NCBI RefSeq assembly: GCF_008692195.1
Contig: NZ_RXOM01000032.1
Coordinates: 238,395 to 302,394, forward strand
Length of the DNA stretch: 64,000 nucleotides
From: Salegentibacter sp. R32
GTDB taxonomy: Bacteria > Bacteroidota > Bacteroidia > Flavobacteriales > Flavobacteriaceae
Reading direction: 5' to 3'
Positions 56,139-64,000 of the stretch are shown here, piece after piece. How positions within the stretch are numbered: position 1 is the stretch's first letter; every line of letters begins with the position of its first letter. The notes under the pieces were generated by a model. The model was not told the origin of the DNA. It did not search any database and saw only the letters and a list, made by a program, of their open reading frames with translations. Both the position numbers and the translations under genes were made by a program.

Positions 56139-57710
56139 ATGAAAAATATATATTTAAAAACAAGAGCTTTACTACTGCTTGGGACTTTATTTCTATTGAG
56201 TGCCTGTAGTGAAGAATTTTTAAATCGTCCACCGGAAGATTCGGTAGCTTTAGATAATTTTTATTCCAGTGAAGAAGAACTTATTGCTAATACCAATATA
56301 TTATATGGTACAGTTTGGTTCAACTTTAACACCAAAGCTTTTTGGTCGATTACAGAATTAACTGGCGGTAATGCAAGAACATTATCCGGTGATGTAGTTA
56401 ACTTTGGTAACTTCACCGTTTCAGGAGATAATACCGTACTTACTGATGGATGGGAAAGTTTATGGGGTGTAGTAGCTCAATCCAATGCTATTATCAATTT
56501 TGTGCCAGAACGCGTTTCAAGTTCAGTTTCACAATCTGCGATTAATAATGCAGTAGGAGAAGCTCATTTTATGAGAGCTGTTGCCTATTTTTACTTAGTA
56601 AGAATCTGGGGGGCTGTTCCAATTATACAAAATAACCTTACCAATGTTTACGATCCGCAAATTCCTACCAATAGAGTAGAAGATATTTACGAACTTATTG
56701 AAAGGGATTTACAATACGCTATCGATAATTGCTATGATAAAACAAGAGGGAGCAACTATGAAGCCAATATTCATGTCTCTAGTGGTTCAGCTAAAGCTTT
56801 AAAAGCCAAAGTTCATTTATATCAAGAAGAATATGAGGAAGCCAGACAACTTGCTGCAGAAGTAATTAATAGCGGTGAGTTTAAATTATTTGGGGTAGAT
56901 ATTCCTTCCACAAGTTATTCCGATTTATTTTTAACAGCAAATAATAACAATGAAGAATCCATTGCCCAGATGCAATGGACCTCTCAAGGTTATGGAGTTG
57001 GGAACGCTATGCAGGCATCGTTTGCCATTAGTTCCCAAATCACGGGTACTGGAGATGGCTACAGTGTGATAGGACCTACCATCGATTTGCAACAAGCCTA
57101 TGAAGAAGGAGATGAAAGAAGAAAAGCCACGATTATGTTGCCGGGAGATTATTATCCTAATATCCTTTCTGCCGAAGGAGGTTATACCGTACCTGAAGAT
57201 GTAAACGCACAAAACACAAAAGCAGGAATTAAAAAATACGTAGTAGGAACGCCGGAAGATAATGGAGGAGAAGGTGCAGCTCAAGCAGCCCCCAACAATA
57301 CCTATATTATGCGTTATGCCGATGTGCTTTTGATTCATGCCGAAGCAATTTTAGCGGGACAGTCCAGTACAAGCGATCCTGCAGCACTTGATTCTTTCAA
57401 TACCATACGGGAAAGAGCAGGATTAGGAAGTTTACCGTCCATTACTTTAGAAGACATACTTCATGAACGAAGAATAGAATTTGCTATTGAAGGAGACTAC
57501 TGGTTTGATTTGGGTAGGATAGATAGACAAATGGCTATAGAAATGATTAGTAATCAAGAAAGAGGAACTTACAGCAACGATACACCACCTGTAATTTATT
57601 CTGAAATGTTTACTCCTACGGCAGACGATTTTACCATGCCTTATCCATCTTCTGATGTAGCTTTAAATCCATTATTATTGGAAGAACCACAACCATATAA
57701 TTTTAATTAA
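56139..57710 (+). CDS. SusD/RagB-family glycan-binding lipoprotein (mannan locus)
   Basis: Surface lid of the SusC pair. The 523 residues carry a lipoprotein signal (LLSACSEEFLN, Cys23), HFMRAVAYFYLVRIWG (about 145-160), and the C-terminal RagB signatures IMRYADVLLIHAEAI and ERRIEFAIEGDYWFDLGRID. The partner gene is immediately upstream and the binding lipoprotein 15 bases downstream. Confidence 0.95.
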   Translation: MKNIYLKTRALLLLGTLFLLSACSEEFLNRPPEDSVALDNFYSSEEELIANTNILYGTVWFNFNTKAFWSITELTGGNARTLSGDVVNFGNFTVSGDNTVLTDGWESLWGVVAQSNAIINFVPERVSSSVSQSAINNAVGEAHFMRAVAYFYLVRIWGAVPIIQNNLTNVYDPQIPTNRVEDIYELIERDLQYAIDNCYDKTRGSNYEANIHVSSGSAKALKAKVHLYQEEYEEARQLAAEVINSGEFKLFGVDIPSTSYSDLFLTANNNNEESIAQMQWTSQGYGVGNAMQASFAISSQITGTGDGYSVIGPTIDLQQAYEEGDERRKATIMLPGDYYPNILSAEGGYTVPEDVNAQNTKAGIKKYVVGTPEDNGGEGAAQAAPNNTYIMRYADVLLIHAEAILAGQSSTSDPAALDSFNTIRERAGLGSLPSITLEDILHERRIEFAIEGDYWFDLGRIDRQMAIEMISNQERGTYSNDTPPVIYSEMFTPTADDFTMPYPSSDVALNPLLLEEPQPYNFN

Positions 57711-57725
57711 ATAATTAGTTGAACA

Positions 57726-58775
57726 ATGAAAAATATAATTTTTAACCACAAATCATTATGGGGTTTTGCCTTATTAGCTATGTTGCTAGTAGGCTTTACT
57801 TCCTGTGAAGGAGACGATACCGGTCCCGCAACAGTAGATGGGCCACCAAGTTTGCAAAGAGTGAGTTTGGCTGTAAAAGATTCAACTACTTCTGTAGGAA
57901 TGCGCCAAAATATGTATCGAATTTATGGAGATAATTTAGCTACTACACAAAAAGTTTTCTTTAATGATACCGAAGCTTATTTTAATCCTACACTTGTAAC
58001 CAATACAAATATTTTGGTAGCTGTACCCGAAGATACACCATATTTTGGGGCTAGCGACGAGCTAAGGGTCGTAACCTCTGAAGGGGAAGCTACCTTAGAT
58101 TTCTCTATTGCACAACCGGCTCCTGTTATCGATTCATTTACACCATTAGCAGCCGGTGAAGGTGAAATCGTAACCATTACCGGAAGTATTTTTGAAGGAC
58201 TCGAATCAGTACGGTTTGGTGAAACTGAAGCAGTAATTGTTTCAGCAACTGAAACTGAAATTCAAGTAGAAGTGCCGGCAGGCGTGGTACAAAGCTACAT
58301 TTTTGTAGAAACTCCAGGCGGAGTAGCGCAATCTGAACAAGCCTTCGGATTTAAATTCGTGATTTATGATGATGTCTTGAACCCAAGCTGGTGGGTCGGC
58401 GGCTGGGGAGGTACCCAAGATTTTGAAAATACAGAACAAGTAAAAAGAGGACAGTATTCCATTAAGCGAGTTTATGAAGGAACGTATTCCGGTTTCCAAA
58501 TAGGAAATGGAGGTGCTGCCCTAGAACTTTCAGAATATGCCGCAATTAAAGTTTCGATTTACGGGGGTGATGGAATAGGTGATGTTATGGTCGTAGTGAA
58601 TGGAGATTATGATAACGGAAAAATAATTACTGTTACTCAAGGAGAGTGGAACAATTTTACCATTCCTTTTAGCGATGTAGGATCTCCTACCGGAACCTTA
58701 AACGAAATTGTAATTCAAGAGTTTAGCGGTCAAGCTCCTTCGACTATTTATATAGACGATTTAGGTTTAATATAA
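57726..58775 (+). CDS. TIG/IPT-domain surface glycan-binding lipoprotein (mannan locus)
   Basis: A 349-residue lipoprotein (signal ending VGFTSCEGDDTG, Cys27) with two TIG/IPT immunoglobulin-like repeats (about 42-215; PVIDSFTPLAAGEGEIVTITG starts the second) and a C-terminal beta-sandwich domain (about 218-349) with several exposed aromatics (SWWVGGWGG). It takes the usual third place after SusC and SusD and should hold mannan at the cell surface. The protein at 11009-12469 has the same plan with one more TIG unit. Confidence 0.82.
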   Translation: MKNIIFNHKSLWGFALLAMLLVGFTSCEGDDTGPATVDGPPSLQRVSLAVKDSTTSVGMRQNMYRIYGDNLATTQKVFFNDTEAYFNPTLVTNTNILVAVPEDTPYFGASDELRVVTSEGEATLDFSIAQPAPVIDSFTPLAAGEGEIVTITGSIFEGLESVRFGETEAVIVSATETEIQVEVPAGVVQSYIFVETPGGVAQSEQAFGFKFVIYDDVLNPSWWVGGWGGTQDFENTEQVKRGQYSIKRVYEGTYSGFQIGNGGAALELSEYAAIKVSIYGGDGIGDVMVVVNGDYDNGKIITVTQGEWNNFTIPFSDVGSPTGTLNEIVIQEFSGQAPSTIYIDDLGLI

Positions 58776-58803
58776 ATTCAAAATTAGTTTTCAGAATTAG
58801 CTT

Positions 58804-58839
58804 AAATATACCCTAGATAAAAACTAGGGTATATTTTTT
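58804..58839 (+). terminator. Intra-operon terminator-like hairpin after the SusCD block
   Basis: A perfect 13-bp stem, AAATATACCCTAG / CTAGGGTATATTT, with a 7-base loop, directly followed by a T run. It lies between the glycan-binding lipoprotein and the downstream GH26 gene, so it should lower or separate expression of GH26 and GH27. Confidence 0.8.
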
Positions 58840-58853
58840 AACTCACTTTGTAA

Positions 58854-60011
58854 ATGAAATTATTTCCTCCTCAAAAATTATTTTTTCTCGTGATTACCGG
58901 TTTGGTGATTTTAAATTTTTTTATACTGGTTAGTTGCGAAAAATCTAAAGAAGAACATACTCAGGCTGAATTTAAAAAATATCAACAACTACTGGCCGAT
59001 AAAAATGCTTCAAAAGAAACCGTAGCTCTTTTTCATCATTTAAAAACTTTGGCAGATTCCGGGAAAACTTTATTTGGGCAGCAAGATTATACGGCAAATA
59101 GCTACGGTTGGGATAATATAGATGAACTTTCCGATGTAAAGGCCATTACCGGTTCCCATCCGGGGTTAAATAGTTTGGATTTTTATCCGATTACCAATCC
59201 ATATAAAGATACAGCAAGAGGGAGAAGGGTATTGAACAAATTAGTGAAAAGAACCTATAGAAACGGCTCTGCTATTTCTTTTTGCTGGCATTACTACAAC
59301 CCAAAAACCGGCAATAACTTCTACGATACCACTCCGGTAGTAAAAGACCTTTTACCGCAAGGCGATTACCACGCTAAATTTAAGTACAGTTTAAAACAAA
59401 TAGCAAGTTTTGCAAAAAATGCTAAAGCGGAAGACGGGAGTTTAATCCCTATAATTTTCCGTCCGTGGCACGAATTTGATGGAAGTTGGTTTTGGTGGGG
59501 CAAAAATCATGTTTCAGAAGAAGACTTTAAAGAACTTTTTAAATTCACGGTTACTTATCTGCGGGATAGTCTGGAAGTCAGGAATTTTCTCTATGCCTTT
59601 TCACCCGACAGGAATTTTCATTCAGAAGAAGAGTATTTAGAGCGTTATCCTGGTGATGAATACATCGATGTGGTAGGAATGGATAACTATTGGGATTTTA
59701 CTCCAGAGGGAGAAGGGATTGATTCCATCATCAAAAAAGCCCGGATTATTTCAACTTATGCCAAAAAGAAAAACAAAATAGCCGCTTTAACCGAAGGCGG
59801 GGTTGCCAATATTCCTGATAGTTTATGGTTTACCACTAAACTTCTAAAAATCATTAATGCGCCTGAAGTGAATTTAGCCTATGCAGCTTTATGGAGAGGA
59901 GAGTACGTACCATCACCAGAGCATCCTTCAGCAAAAGATTTCAACGAATTTACAGAAGAAGAAAATATTTTATTGCAAGACGATTTACCTAACCTTTATA
60001 AAATTGAATAA
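58854..60011 (+). CDS. GH26 beta-mannanase, lipoprotein
   Basis: Second GH26 of the locus, 385 residues. It has a lipoprotein signal (LVSCEKSKEE, Cys29, with acidic residues after it that suggest surface display) and a TIM barrel with acid/base E207 (IPIIFRPWHEFDGSWFWWG) and nucleophile E314 (AALTEGGV). It differs from the other GH26 copy in much of its sequence. Placed after SusC, SusD and the binding lipoprotein, it is the likely surface endo-mannanase. Its stop overlaps the GH27 start (TAATG). Confidence 0.92.
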   Translation: MKLFPPQKLFFLVITGLVILNFFILVSCEKSKEEHTQAEFKKYQQLLADKNASKETVALFHHLKTLADSGKTLFGQQDYTANSYGWDNIDELSDVKAITGSHPGLNSLDFYPITNPYKDTARGRRVLNKLVKRTYRNGSAISFCWHYYNPKTGNNFYDTTPVVKDLLPQGDYHAKFKYSLKQIASFAKNAKAEDGSLIPIIFRPWHEFDGSWFWWGKNHVSEEDFKELFKFTVTYLRDSLEVRNFLYAFSPDRNFHSEEEYLERYPGDEYIDVVGMDNYWDFTPEGEGIDSIIKKARIISTYAKKKNKIAALTEGGVANIPDSLWFTTKLLKIINAPEVNLAYAALWRGEYVPSPEHPSAKDFNEFTEEENILLQDDLPNLYKIE

Positions 60012-61213
60012 TGAAAAAGCTCGTATTCCTATTTTTCAACCTATTTATATTAACTGCAAGTGCTCAAAAGTTTGAAAACTTAGCCCAAACTCCACCCATG
60101 GGTTGGAACAGTTGGAACAAGTTTGCTTGTGACATTAACGAAAAAGTAATTAGAGAAGCCGCCGATTATATGGTTTCCAGCGGAATGAAAGATGCCGGTT
60201 ACGAGTACATTGTTATCGATGATTGTTGGCACGGGAAGCGGGATAGTTTAGGTTTTATAAGTGCGAATAAAGAAAAATTTCCTTCGGGGATGAAAGCCTT
60301 GGTTGATTATGTACATAGTAAAGGATTGAAGTTCGGGATTTACAGCGATGCCGGATGGGAAACCTGTGGCGGAAGACCAGGAAGCAGGGGAAGGGAATTT
60401 CAAGATGCACAAACCTATGCGAAATGGGGCGTAGACTATTTAAAATACGATTGGTGCAATACCGAAGGTTTAAAAGCAGAAGGCGCTTATATGACGATGC
60501 GAAATGCGTTACGTGAAGCCGGCCGACCTATTGTATTGAGTATTTGTGAATGGGGCGATAACCAACCTTGGGAATGGGCAGAAAATATTGGGCATTTATG
60601 GAGAACCACCGGTGATATTTACAATTGTTGGGATTGCGAAGAAGACCACGGTACTTGGTCTTCGTTTGGGGTATTGCAAATTCTGGATATGCAAGATGGA
60701 CTCAGAAAATACGCTGGTCCCGGTCATTGGAACGACCCCGATATGATGGAAGTAGGAAACGGAATGAGTGTAAGCGAAGACCGCGCCCATTTTACGATGT
60801 GGTGTATGTTGGCCGCACCATTAATTGCAGGAAACGATCTTTCTAATATGTCTGAAGCAACCGTAGCTATACTTACCAACAGAGAAGTTATCGCGATTAA
60901 TCAAGATAAGTTAGGGATTCAAGGTTTTAAATACAAAACCATCGACGATGTAGAAATCTGGTTTAAACCTTTAGAAAATGAAAATTGGGCCGTTACCTTT
61001 TTAAACCGTGGGGACGAGGCCCAAAAAGTGAGTTTTAATTGGAACGATGAACCTGTAGTAGATGAGTTGAATAAGCTTTCTCCCCATTTTGATGAAAACA
61101 CCTATCAATTAAGGGATGTTTGGCAACACCAATCTGCAGGTACCACCCAAAGAAAGCTAAAAGTAGAAGTACCACCACACGATGTGATTACTTATACTTT
61201 GGAGAAGAAATAG
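60011..61213 (+). CDS. GH27 alpha-galactosidase
   Basis: Removes alpha-1,6-galactose side chains from galactomannan. The 400 residues contain a signal peptide (about 1-19, LTASAQ), the GH27 barrel with PPMGWNSWNKFACDI, YIVIDDCWHG, nucleophile D147 (YLKYDWCN), acid/base D202 (RTTGDIYNCW), HWNDPDMMEVGN, and a C-terminal beta domain (about 305-400). Its presence shows that the locus can deal with galactosylated mannan. It is the last gene of the plus-strand mannan operon; its 3' end overlaps the end of the convergent hypothetical gene by 26 bases. Confidence 0.95.
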   Translation: MKKLVFLFFNLFILTASAQKFENLAQTPPMGWNSWNKFACDINEKVIREAADYMVSSGMKDAGYEYIVIDDCWHGKRDSLGFISANKEKFPSGMKALVDYVHSKGLKFGIYSDAGWETCGGRPGSRGREFQDAQTYAKWGVDYLKYDWCNTEGLKAEGAYMTMRNALREAGRPIVLSICEWGDNQPWEWAENIGHLWRTTGDIYNCWDCEEDHGTWSSFGVLQILDMQDGLRKYAGPGHWNDPDMMEVGNGMSVSEDRAHFTMWCMLAAPLIAGNDLSNMSEATVAILTNREVIAINQDKLGIQGFKYKTIDDVEIWFKPLENENWAVTFLNRGDEAQKVSFNWNDEPVVDELNKLSPHFDENTYQLRDVWQHQSAGTTQRKLKVEVPPHDVITYTLEKK

Positions 61214-61619
61214 TGGTATTTATAAGTAAGTACAGAAAGAGTGTGAAATTAGCGCTCACCCAAAGCCAATAACCAGTTAAATATCCAGTGATTTTACCTG
61301 TAAATCCTGCTTCATTTTTAATTATTTCTTCAACTTGAGTAAATGAGATAGCTAAGAGAAAAGCAATTAAGCTTAAAAACAATGCGGCTTTTCTTTTTTT
61401 AGAGAAGAAGATAAGAATAAATAAACTGATGAAAAACAAGGGATTTGCAAGCCAAATTAATCCGACAATATCAAAATTTAGCCATCCTAAAAGAAATGCT
61501 ATAAGACCAAAAGAACCAATCGATTTTTCTCCATCAACAAGATAACATTCTAAAGTCAAGGATGATAGGAATAATATTCCAATTATAACTCCAATGACTT
61601 TATCCAAATGTTTACTCAT
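61188..61619 (-). CDS. Hypothetical multi-pass membrane protein
   Basis: A 143-residue protein with four or five predicted helices (about 8-26, 35-58, 59-73, 78-95 and 115-134). No family is recognised. It is an orphan gene convergent with GH27, sharing 26 bases with its end, and it opens the accessory stretch. A related intergenic repeat lies just upstream. Confidence 0.65.
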   Translation of the reverse strand: MSKHLDKVIGVIIGILFLSSLTLECYLVDGEKSIGSFGLIAFLLGWLNFDIVGLIWLANPLFFISLFILIFFSKKRKAALFLSLIAFLLAISFTQVEEIIKNEAGFTGKITGYLTGYWLWVSANFTLFLYLLINTTISSPKYK

Positions 61620-61631
61620 ACTTCAATTTAT

Positions 61632-61753
61632 GCCAAATCTTTATGTTTCACTAATCAATTAGTCGCAAACTAAGATAGCTGAAATTACCGACTTTTATGC
61701 TTGCGCGGTTGTAATCGCAGAACACGTCATAGTTGAAGATAAATGTTGTTGGC
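61632..61753. repeat. Dispersed intergenic repeat, copy 1
   Basis: An element of about 120 bases bounded by GCCAAA and GTTGGC. Its core (61667-61725) matches 53 of 59 bases of copy 2. It begins 12 bases upstream of the membrane protein gene and ends on the 3' side of the 153-residue orphan gene. Confidence 0.75.
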
Positions 61754-61766
61754 TAATGTTTTTATT

Positions 61767-62228
61767 CTAATTTGTTATACATTTTATTTTGTATTCATTC
61801 ATACACTTTTCATCCGTTTTAAGTTCATTAGAGTATATTGAATTTCCTTGCAAAATTGATACTTCAACAAACATTAATTCCAAAGTTTCTAAATTTACGA
61901 GTATTGAATAGGTATAATCTTTATTTTTTTGAGAAATAACGAAATTCAAATAATATGGCATTATCTCTTTTGAATGATACCACGAGGCGGATAAAGTTAA
62001 TTTTGGATTAGGATGGATATTGAAATAGTATTTTATACAAGTAGGAAAAGTTAATTCTTTATTTCTTATTCGTAAATAACCTTTTTTAATATTAAATTGT
62101 GCTGGGCTGTATTCTTTGGGCAATCCAATTATCTTTCCATTTTCATTAATTTTTAAAATTCGGTCTTGATGAAAATTATTTGAATTAGCTGTAAAAAATA
62201 TTATCAGTATGAAGGATAAAATTTTCAT
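61767..62228 (-). CDS. Hypothetical exported protein
   Basis: A 153-residue protein from MKILSFILI, with a probable signal peptide (about 1-16). The rest looks beta-rich, with no recognised domain; two Cys near the end (EKCMNEYKIKC) could pair. I start at 62228 since the 13 extra residues of the longer frame (from 62267) are read from repeat sequence and precede the signal peptide. It is flanked on both sides by copies of the same repeat. Confidence 0.6.
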   Translation of the reverse strand: MKILSFILIIFFTANSNNFHQDRILKINENGKIIGLPKEYSPAQFNIKKGYLRIRNKELTFPTCIKYYFNIHPNPKLTLSASWYHSKEIMPYYLNFVISQKNKDYTYSILVNLETLELMFVEVSILQGNSIYSNELKTDEKCMNEYKIKCITN

Positions 62229-62258
62229 TGGTGTTTTTTTATATCTGCCAACAGTCTT

Positions 62259-62376
62259 GCCAACCATTCCATTGCAGATTGGTTAGAAACTAAGATAGCC
62301 AAAATTACCGACTTTTATGCTTGCGCGGTTGTGTCCGCAGGACACTAAGCCGCAATTGTTGTTATATGGTGTTGGC
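62259..62376. repeat. Dispersed intergenic repeat, copy 2
   Basis: An element of 118 bases bounded by GCCAAC and GTTGGC, inverted relative to each other. The core (62287-62345) holds a perfect hairpin, GTGTCC-GCA-GGACAC (62331-62345), with a further imperfect stem outside it (TTGCGCGGTT against AAGCCGCAA). It lies between two orphan genes of the same direction. Confidence 0.8.
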
Positions 62377-62456
62377 AAATCGTTATCTTTTAAATTTTAC
62401 AGTATAATTTCTGTCTATTAGACTAAATTCAATAGGACCAGAATTGTCTTGTTTAG

Positions 62457-63599
62457 TTACAAAATAATCTTCCTCTTTTTTTCAGAAAATTTAATCTCCA
62501 CATATTTAAATTCAGAATTTTCTGGTAATGAACCAGCGTGATTTTTGTCATTAAAAGAAACATAAACTACTTGTTGTCCTGTCGTTTTATAGTTGATTTT
62601 TCTTTTTTCTCTCCAGGTACATTTACAAACGGCTTTACCTTTCTTTGCAGTAGCGCCCATTCTAAATGAAATGTCAGTAATTTTATCTGGACCTCTGTGT
62701 TCGTGTTTTGAACCTTTTCCCTTGTGTTTCCAACATTTTATAGATGGTCTATCCATAATCCAGCCATCTTTTGCCCTATTAACTAAGTTTACAGATTTAT
62801 ATTTGTCTTTAGTTTTTGAACTGCCAGATGTAGCAGATTTAGTTGAGTAATACCATTTACTCGTCTCAGTTCTTTCTTTTGGTTCATCATAAAAAAATGT
62901 GACCGTTGCTATTTGTTCGGGTACCACAAAAAACCTTTTTGTATATTTATACTCTTTTCTTCTTTTGTATAGGACAACTTCGAAAGTGTTGGAATTATCT
63001 TCAGCTACAAATATATCTTCTTTTTTAAGTTGCACGAAAAATGTATTTTCTCTATCCGAAGGATTTGTACTTAGTGGAATTTTCTTTCCATTAAATATTA
63101 TATGGTTTTTAGGATTATCCAATTTGACACCTTTGATAGTTATCTCTATAAAATCTTCTTGTGATGTTGTTATCAAAGGAATAGAATAGAAAATCGGTGT
63201 AGGTGTTCTTTTTGCAAAAGGAACTCTAGCAACCGAATTTTCTAAAGTAAGTGATAAACCTTGAATTAGTTTTTCTATATTATCTCCTTCTCTAATGATT
63301 GTGTTGTTGATGATTCTAATTTCTTGCAATAAATTAATTTCAGTTTTCTTTAGTTTTCGCGTTAAGTCTCCTAGTATTTCATTTTGCACTTGACCAATTA
63401 GATACTCCGAAAAGAATTGAAGACTAGAAAAAAACGATATTTGCTGTTCGTTCAAAATATCGTTGGCTTTATCTAAACTATTACTGACAGTATTTTCTAA
63501 AACATTAGCTTCATTTAGTAAATCATCAACTGTTTGAGCATAACCGAATTTAGTTATTGTTAAAAATAAAATTAACAGAATTATCTTTATACTTTTCAT
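62457..63599 (-). CDS. Hypothetical exported protein with Cys/His-rich segment
   Basis: A 380-residue orphan with a signal peptide (1-21, KFGYAQ), a helical part (about 25-125), a beta-rich segment with a TIG-like pattern (about 135-228) and a C-terminal part containing C289, H292, H299, H301, C325 and C327, which could bind a metal. No family is recognised. Many Lys residues give the C-terminal half a basic character. It lies between repeat copy 2 and an IS1182-like element. Confidence 0.65.
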   Translation of the reverse strand: MKSIKIILLILFLTITKFGYAQTVDDLLNEANVLENTVSNSLDKANDILNEQQISFFSSLQFFSEYLIGQVQNEILGDLTRKLKKTEINLLQEIRIINNTIIREGDNIEKLIQGLSLTLENSVARVPFAKRTPTPIFYSIPLITTSQEDFIEITIKGVKLDNPKNHIIFNGKKIPLSTNPSDRENTFFVQLKKEDIFVAEDNSNTFEVVLYKRRKEYKYTKRFFVVPEQIATVTFFYDEPKERTETSKWYYSTKSATSGSSKTKDKYKSVNLVNRAKDGWIMDRPSIKCWKHKGKGSKHEHRGPDKITDISFRMGATAKKGKAVCKCTWREKRKINYKTTGQQVVYVSFNDKNHAGSLPENSEFKYVEIKFSEKKRKIIL

Positions 63600-63717
63600 A
63601 ATATATGGTTTTCCTTAGATTTTAAAAGTACTTAATTTAAAGTAGTTATAAATACCCAATAGCAGGTATATTAATGTTTGCCAACGGCAGTCTGTCCCAA
63701 AACTACCTAATTTGTTT

Positions 63718-64000
63718 TTAAAAATAATTGAAATTAGGGGTAAAGCCAAAATTTGCATTAATTTTTGTTTGCTTTTGTATTAATACCTTAAAAGTTCGTT
63801 TTAGTCTTATATGTGCTTTTATAAGCTTTCTGATGTTAAAAAAGAGGTTTAGTAGCAGTTGCATCAGCTCTACTTTACTATTGAACAATCTCCTTAAATT
63901 ATAAGCTAGGGCAATAAGTCCAAAGTCGGCAGAAGCTGCTTTGATACCTTTTTTTGTTATGATATGATCAAATCCCCATTGGCGCTTGATGGTACCATAG
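63718..64000 (-). mobile_element. IS1182-like transposase, C-terminal part, running off the window
   Basis: A minus-strand frame without a start codon inside the window. It encodes 93 residues: GTIKRQWGFDHIITKKGIKA, then ASADFGLIALAYNLRRLFN and a basic tail. This is the C-terminal end of DDE transposases of the IS1182/IS5 kind, including the YxxxKRQWG region after the catalytic Glu. The sequence CAGTCTGTCCCAAAA at 63688-63702 is a candidate terminal inverted repeat of the element. The rest of the gene lies beyond position 64000. Confidence 0.8.

Noticed and set aside
61632..62376. Canonical integron with standard attC sites
   Set aside because: The repeat ends do not fit RYYYAAC/GTTRRRY and no integrase is in the window; only a cassette-like layout is claimed.

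Overview
The window reads as part of a chromosome of a marine-type Bacteroidota, most likely Flavobacteriaceae. The evidence is the low GC content, two SusC/SusD pairs, a hybrid two-component sensor fused to an AraC output domain, C-terminal type IX secretion (T9SS) sorting domains, Bacteroidota-style lipoproteins (Cys followed by acidic residues), and many tightly packed polysaccharide-utilisation genes. No rRNA, tRNA or CRISPR was recognised.

Region 1 (1-19.55 kb) is a uronic-acid polysaccharide utilisation locus. A hybrid sensor (5' end outside the window), a possible 31-residue membrane peptide, a GH88 unsaturated uronyl hydrolase and a GH2 enzyme lie on the + strand. They converge on a minus-strand operon: SusC, SusD, a two-domain PL6 lyase, a TIG-type surface glycan-binding lipoprotein, a triple lamin-tail-domain T9SS protein and a probable jelly-roll lyase with a T9SS tail. 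The likely flow is lyase cleavage outside, SusCD uptake, then GH88 and GH2 in the periplasm. PL6 points to alginate or a related uronan, but the set does not match a standard alginate or glycosaminoglycan locus, so the substrate is open.

Region 2 (19.9-34.9 kb) is mostly housekeeping: an RND efflux operon (TolC-like protein, adaptor, pump), a pyruvate dehydrogenase operon with single-chain E1 (aceE-aceF-lpd), and a Crp/Fnr regulator followed by an MFS exporter and an aldo/keto reductase. Two long non-coding stretches occur here and just after it, one holding a decayed AspH-like gene beside a dispersed repeat.

Region 3 (35.7-38.9 kb) has a T9SS-exported propeller-type protein and a membrane-embedded AraC regulator.

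Region 4 (39.0-61.2 kb) is a complete beta-mannan locus. Two carbohydrate esterases converge on a minus-strand operon (GH26 mannanase, sodium:solute symporter, GH130 mannosylglucose phosphorylase, mannobiose/cellobiose 2-epimerase, GH5 mannanase, GH3). A divergent plus-strand run carries an AraC regulator, GH5, SusC, SusD, TIG lipoprotein, GH26 and GH27 alpha-galactosidase. The set predicts deacetylation, degalactosylation and endo-cleavage of (galacto)(gluco)mannan, SusCD import, then symport of mannobiose and the epimerase/phosphorylase route to mannose-1-phosphate and glucose. A repeated TGATAAAAT motif sits at both of its promoter regions.

Region 5 (61.2-64 kb) is an accessory end: three orphan minus-strand genes, related intergenic repeats of about 120 bp placed 3' of orphan genes in a cassette-like layout, and the C-terminal end of an IS1182-like transposase running off the window.
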